A stretch of 64,000 nucleotides of DNA from Nepenthes gracilis (taxonomy: Eukaryota > Streptophyta > Magnoliopsida > Caryophyllales > Nepenthaceae), in NCBI GenBank assembly GCA_033239525.1, contig BSYO01000028.1:13137597-13201596 (forward strand). The letters run 5' to 3'. Positions within the stretch are counted from its first letter, which is position 1; each line of letters starts with the position of its first letter. This document shows, piece by piece, positions 58,901-64,000 of the stretch. The position numbers were made by a program, and so were the translations under genes. The notes under the pieces were generated by a model. That model saw only the letters and a program-made list of their open reading frames with translations, ran no database searches and was not told the origin of the DNA.

Positions 58901-61601
58901 TTCATTCCCTCTGCTCCTGTTGATGTTGAAAACTCTCCCAACCTTGTCGCTATCAATGTATTAGTTCTTTCCTTTTTCTTTAGTGCTTCTCATCTTGGGA
59001 TTGGATGAAAATATTGATACTAGTTGTAGCCTTATTAATATTAAATATATTGGATAATATTTATAGGTATTAGAAATCTTCAAAGAAACTTTTTCTGAAA
59101 ATTATAATTTGATACGGTCATATTAATAAATATATTACTAATATGATAATATATCACAATATTATCTCAGTATTGAAAAATATTAGTATATAGGGATCAA
59201 TACATATATATACCAGGTGATATTTTCATCTATATTAACAAGTTGTTCTAAGTGGAATTGAAATAAACAGGTTAGTCCTATTGAGTATGGGCATGTTCTT
59301 TTGATCCCTCGAATTCTCGAGTGCCTACCGCAGAGGATCGATCGTGAAAGCTTTTTTCTTGCCCTTAACATGGCAATGGAAGCAGGGAATCCATACTTCC
59401 GACTCGGATATAATAGCTTGGGTGCATTTGCTACCATCAACCACCTTCACTTCCAGGTCTTTTCTGTCCTGTTTCCTCCTCTTATTTGGAGTTATTTTGT
59501 TTCCTTCAATTTGATTTAGCTTGTTCTATCACTAAAAAATATGTATTGCTGGAAAAGAAAATAAAATAAAAGAATACTCTTGTGCTTGAGAGAGTAGTTT
59601 TCGATGTGTTTGGCATTATCTTAAAATTGACTAAATATGGGTAAAACTGAGTGATTTTAAGAGTATGTTATGCTTGGTTAGTATAGAGAAAAATTATAAA
59701 AATTAAAACTGAAAAGGTATAGAAATCTCTTGTTATATTTAGGATTCCACAATGCTCTATCAAAAACCCAATAAAGAATTGTGAAAAATTATGGGAACAT
59801 GTAATATACCTAGTGGGTTTCATCGACTAGAAGATTATATTTTTATAGTTTTATATCATTTAAACAAAATTAATATATTCTATAATTTTTCACATTAAAA
59901 AGTTAAACCAAACAAAACAATTACTTAAAAGGTAACATGGATGATTGTATCTCGAAATATTTAAGATTTTGAGTGATTGAACTTTAACACACCAGTAAGA
60001 TTACTCTATTGCTACCTAGAGGGCATGAATTTACGCTACAGAAATAATCTTTTGGAAATAAAGCTACATACATTTAACCTTTTGTTATTCTCATAGTGTA
60101 GGAGTCTCATAAACTGGATGCCTTTTTAGATATTTCATATGATTTCATGATTTAGCCATTGATATACTCAAAAGGTGTTTCAATAATTTCATGGATCAGG
60201 CTTATTACTTGGCTGTGCCGTTTCCCATTGAGAAGGCACCGACCATGAAACTAACCACCATGGATAGCGGGGTGAAGATCTCCGAGCTGCTGAATTATCC
60301 AGCCCGGAGTCTTGTCTTTGAAGGTGGAAACTCGCTGCAAAATCTCTCTGACGCTGCTTCTGATTCCTGCATATGCCTTCAAGAAAATAACATTCCTTAT
60401 AATGTCCTCATCTCTGATTCTGGCAGACGGATTTTCCTCATTCCACAGGTAACAATTGAATCACATACTCCTAGACTAGTCAATTTATGAAATTATTCCA
60501 TTTGATCAGTCTGCTTTGCTCAATACTTCTTTGGTGTTACTTAAAACTAGTACATTCTTTGAGTAAAAGGAAAACTAGATCCCTGTAGAAATCCAATTTT
60601 ACCATTCCACTTAATTTAATACAATATTTTGTAATTATAAAAGCAATTTAAATTGTTTTTGTTACCTCACTCACCCTTCATTTTTTCTTTAATGATAATT
60701 AATATTTTTTATATATGTTTTATTTGACTTATGTTTTAAATATCTGAATAACTTTAGATATTATTCATCATTTTATTTTTTATAAATGTAATTTATAAAT
60801 GTTTACATATTTGATTATTTATTATCTTATTTTATAGCATGACTAATTATTCATCTCAGTATTTTTATCAATGTAATGTTTATTTTTGGAGTCGAAAAAA
60901 ATGATGGGGAAAAAGGTAGGAAATGGAAGGGAAGAAGGCAAAAGATGGAAAATAAAGAAATCTTCACCATATCTGTTTTAGCCAGAAGGGAAGCAAGCCC
61001 AGGGAAAACTTAGTGCTTAAGTTATCATTGTCATGACATTGCCTTGAAGTAAAATGCTGCCACTACTACTATTGAAACTCTACTGAAAATGATGATGAGG
61101 CACAATTTTGTGGGCCCCACTCTACCAAAGAAACAAGCAAAGAACTAAAGCCATCCAGCATCATTTTCTTTCTTTCCTTTATTTGGGAATTTCATTGGGC
61201 TACTGATTTTCCGCTCATATTAAATTTGGTGGGACTAGTGCTATGCTGAAAAGCAAGCGCTCGGGGAGGTGAGCCCGGAGCTTCTAGACACTCAAGTGAA
61301 CCCGGCAGTGTGGGAGATCAGCGGGCATATGGTGCTGAAGAGGAAGGAGGACTACGAGGAGGCGTCCGAGGAAAACGCATGGAGGCTACTAGCCGAAGTG
61401 TCTCTTTCCGAAGAGAGGTTCGAAGAAGTGAAAGCTCTCATGTTCGAAGCCATCTCTTGCTGTATCAACAAAAAGGGAGCTGCTATTCCTCCAAAGGAGC
61501 CAGAGCTCCTGCCCCAGCCTCCTGAAGAAGCTGATGCTGTGAACAAGAGCTCCTCATCGGCTATAGTTGCCGGGAACCAAGAATGTGTAGTTCTGCTCTG
61601 A
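55972..61601 (+). CDS. VTC2: GDP-L-galactose phosphorylase (ascorbate pathway), seven exons
   Basis: Exons 55972-56092, 56850-56971, 57075-57134, 58715-58957, 59271-59456, 60200-60448 and 61239-61601 join in phase to give 447 residues, the normal length. The enzyme converts GDP-L-galactose and phosphate to L-galactose-1-phosphate and GDP, the first committed and rate-controlling step of the Smirnoff-Wheeler ascorbate pathway. Family landmarks: N-terminus MLRIKRIPTIVSNYQKEE, KLPLYAYRRVN, EWEDRMQRGLFRYDVTACET, PGGYGFIAQLNEGRHLKKRP, YGHVLLIPR, the HIT-superfamily box NHLHFQAYYLAVPFP (His240 and His242), FLIPQCYAEKQALGE and VWEISGHMVLKR. All introns are GT-AG. The leader carries the repressive ACG upstream ORF. 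A hAT-type element sits in intron 3. VTC2 and VTC5 paralogues are not separable here, so the symbol marks the family. Confidence 0.96.
57858..58587. mobile_element. hAT-type non-autonomous element in GGP intron 3
   Basis: Terminal inverted repeats TAGGAATGGCAA and TTGCCATTTCTA bound a 730-base insert with no coding region. Flanking 8-base sites CAACCCTT (57850-57857) and TCACCCTT (58588-58595) agree at six of eight positions, the duplication length of hAT elements. The inner phrase 'ggattaggtttgggtcaggg' is common in plant hAT MITEs. It lies 127 bases before exon 4. Confidence 0.7.
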
Positions 61602-62331
61602 GACTCAATGCCTTCGCACCCTGATGGTTGGAAATATTAGGACTAGCTATAAGAATCCCTAAATAAAGCAAACGGAGTTTGCCTCCTTGTCCCTGAGGAT
61701 TTTATGATTTCAGGTTTAGTATTGCTTTTTAGCTCTCTAATTAGAGCAATCTGGTGCTTATCTGTTTATAATTTTCTCTGGGCTTGTATGAATATTTACC
61801 TGTTGCATGGTGGTAATTGTCAGTTTATCAATGCATCTGTGTTTTATTTGGTGTTAGTTCTATCTTCTGGGAGTCCTTTTTTTTCTCTCTCTCTCTCTCT
61901 TTTTTCTTTTTATGGCACTGGGCAACAAAAGAGAACATTGACAGAAACGGAATTTTTTAAATAAAATAAAATTATATATAAAAAATTTAACTGAAATTAT
62001 TCATTTTATGAAAATTTACTTTTCACATGGAACTATTTTTATAGCTTTATTTCTATAGCTTAATCATCATCACAACAACAATAAAAAGAAATTTTCAATC
62101 ACAAGAAATCTCATAACAATCATCAAACCCTTGACAATCTCTCGAATACATAGAGCATAATCGTTCACATTGGCATTGTTATCATCAACCTAATTAACTC
62201 ACACAAATCCTAAGTCCACAAATAGCTTACAACTAATAGTTTCAACAGGAAATAAATGTCATATTACCTGTATTATTCTCCAAAGCTAGTCGATCTCTGT
62301 ATGTGTAGGCGAGAAACACTAGGTGGGGCAG
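61602..62331. other. Shared 3' flank of two tail-to-tail genes
   Basis: GGP (+) and CNX5 (-) stop codons are 730 bases apart. AATAAAG occurs at ~61661 for GGP. A (CT)n tract lies at ~61888-61904. No further gene is seen. Confidence 0.5.
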
Positions 62332-62724
62332 TCAATATGCGGGAAAGTTTGGATCGACTTCCCGAGCCCAAGACTCGAGTCCTCCGACAATATCCTTGGC
62401 TGCTGGAAAACCCATATTATGGAGCAACCGAACAGCCCTCTGTGAATCATTACCCCTTCTACATACCACATAGAGATGAGCACCTGAAGATGAGCCTCCA
62501 CCCTCTTGTGGTTGTGCTTCATTTAAAGCAGCAGAGATTTCTGGTGACCGGGTTTCTAAACCCGAGAGTGGCATGCTTAAAGAATTGGGGAGAGAAACGA
62601 TGTTGAAGTGATGGGCAGGGCGTACATCGATCAGAACATGCGGTTCGTTGCCAAGAACCTTCTCGTTGTACTCTTTGCAGCTTATTCTGGAATCTGGTGG
62701 TAACAGGTTTAGCTTTGGTGGAGC
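62332..62724 (-). CDS. CNX5: CNX5/MOCS3 sulfurtransferase, last coding exon (partial gene)
   Basis: The exon encodes 130 residues from the acceptor TTGGTATTGCAG at 62725 to TGA at 62332. It is the C-terminal rhodanese domain of the molybdopterin-synthase adenylyltransferase and sulfurtransferase, which charges the C-terminal thiocarboxylate of the small molybdopterin synthase subunit for molybdenum cofactor synthesis and of URM1 for tRNA thiolation. Landmarks: KLNLLPPDSRISCKEYN, HVLIDVRPAHHFNIVSLPNS, the catalytic-Cys loop YVVCRRGNDSQRAV and the end GGLESWAREVDPNFPAY. An unspliced start at 62736 (MVLQ) is intron read-through. The adenylyltransferase (E1-like) exons must lie beyond 64000, because none was recognised between 62725 and the window end. 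Confidence 0.92.
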   Translation of the reverse strand, partial: APPKLNLLPPDSRISCKEYNEKVLGNEPHVLIDVRPAHHFNIVSLPNSLSMPLSGLETRSPEISAALNEAQPQEGGGSSSGAHLYVVCRRGNDSQRAVRLLHNMGFPAAKDIVGGLESWAREVDPNFPAY

Positions 62725-64000
62725 CTGCAATACCAACAGGAAGAATTTTATTAGGTTTTCGCCAATTTCAAATTAAAAAAAGAAAAATGGTGACTTAATT
62801 GGTATAGAATAGGATTTCATAGATGCGTTACAAAATAAAAGAAATTCTAGGAAAAACTGAAGTTCAAGATTTGATATTGGATAGTTTAATATAAGAATGT
62901 TGGGATTGAAAGAATAAAAATTTTGTCATCATCTTCTTATCTTATCATATAAAAAAACAAACCAATTGGATGGAAAAATACAACAGATCTGTTTGCTTAC
63001 CTGATACACAACAAAAAATTCTATTTGTTTGGGTAGTAATATTGAACAAAACATACCCGAACAGGTCAGTGCAGTTGGTAAAGGCAACTTGGGAACTAGC
63101 TACACATCTCACCCCGAGAACTCAAAGTTGAATAGCTTGCTCGCGAAAGGAGCATTCCTGTTCCTCCAATGTGGGATAGTTGATCCCTAATTTGGTCCTA
63201 TAAAAAAGAGTTCTCTAAATATCAACTCATGGTGCTCCCGAGCCCCTAAAAACAAAATTCCTAGGCCAGTTACCGCAGTTCGGGCATCAGCTTCTCAAGA
63301 GACCTAAGAGACCCTCTTTTTTCATTCATTTAGCTCCTTTTCATGGAACACATCGGAGATCACATCTTATCGATTCATACTACTTTCATACGTAGTTTTC
63401 CCACATTAGTAAGTATCATCAGTTTGATTTCTGCTACTGTGTGTTTGGGCTTGCCTAGTACATAATCTTTAGGGGAATGGTCATGGACCAAGTGGAATTT
63501 TACTTATAGAAACCCAAATCTATGTATCTAACCAAAAATCAAAGGATTTGGACGGCTTTCAAGCTAAGATTTATTATTAAACACTTTTGTCCAGGTTTCA
63601 TGAGCTTTCACATAAAGCATCTTCATTTGTCTACATTAAATTTAAAAAATTTATAGGTGACTAATTTTAAGTAATAATTCAGTACGGGTAATCAATTTCT
63701 TCTAGAACATTCCACACGATTCCCCCCCCCCCCCAAAAAAAGGACCTGATTTGAAGAATAGAAGATCAGGACAAGGCATTAAGGAAATTAATACGATGTG
63801 GAGAATAAGCTACCAGTAAAAATCGTGATACCAAATATAGCAATTTATTGTTGGTTGTCTTGATTGGACCAATAAATGAAGTATCTAGACTCCTTTGAAA
63901 AAACAAAAATACAATCGGTAACTACTTATCTACATAAAGATTGTTTTGATTCCAACCTATCAAATAATAAGATCTGAAAATCAGCAGACTTGAGAACCAT
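62725..64000 (-). other. Intron of CNX5, with a possible SINE
   Basis: No further CNX5 exon is seen, so this intron is at least 1276 bases. At ~63065-63330 the plus strand has an A-box-like AGTGCAGTTGGTAAAGGC and a weak B-box-like segment ~55 bases later, as in tRNA-derived SINEs. The evidence is thin. A poly(C)-poly(A) junction lies at 63722-63741. Confidence 0.4.

Noticed and set aside
1..64000. CRISPR arrays, bacterial operons, rRNA genes
   Set aside because: The sequence is plant nuclear DNA; the tandem repeats seen lack CRISPR geometry, and no rRNA or confident tRNA sequence was found by eye.

Overview
This is nuclear DNA from a flowering plant, most likely a woody eudicot. It is AT-rich, its genes are sparse and intron-containing, and it carries plant-only or plant-typical families: a STIG1 protein, a DUF4408/DUF761 protein, GDP-L-galactose phosphorylase with its upstream ORF, and CNX5. 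It also holds plant retrotransposon families. I cannot name the species from sequence alone.

Layout: 0-3.7 kb is an AT-rich repeat block with ~1.1 kb tandem units. A one-exon STIG1-like gene (+) lies at 4.64-5.13 kb. From 5.9 to 11.1 kb there is repeat and AT-rich intergenic DNA with a hairpin (MITE-like) element. From 11.2 to 22.9 kb is a seven-exon YggS/PROSC-type pyridoxal-phosphate homeostasis gene (+). Its introns 2 and 4 are swollen by long-terminal-repeat-like insertions, one intron appears to be GC-AG, and an apparent 1-base loss sits near the usual start. A DUF4408/DUF761 gene (-) lies at 24.6-25.2 kb, tail to tail with it. From 25.3 to 31.6 kb I recognise little. An orphan first exon resembling the DUF212 (acid phosphatase/haloperoxidase-related) family (-) is at 31.64-31.78 kb, beside a cluster of site II promoter motifs.

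From 34.2 to 54.5 kb the window is a nest of retroelements. It holds a solo LTR (34215-35114, TSD TATGT) and a degenerate 10.2 kb Tat-lineage Ty3/gypsy element (36113-46314, TSD TTATT), the latter inserted in the TTA microsatellite of a MITE and carrying an antisense extra ORF. It also holds two more solo LTRs (46836-47607, TSD AAAGT; 47991-48970, TSD AAATG). The last member is a non-coding element with ~0.63 kb direct terminal repeats and an interior built of short tandem repeats (49532-54487).

From 55.3 to 61.6 kb is a complete seven-exon GDP-L-galactose phosphorylase gene (VTC2/GGP, +), the committed step of plant ascorbate synthesis. Its 5' leader carries the conserved 63-codon upstream ORF that starts at ACG. 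A hAT-type non-autonomous element sits in intron 3. Tail to tail with it at 62.3-62.7 kb is the last coding exon (-) of CNX5/MOCS3, the molybdopterin-synthase sulfurtransferase. The rest of that gene lies beyond the window.

The genes are independent single units, not an operon or cluster. The clearest regulatory logic is ascorbate feedback through the GGP upstream ORF.
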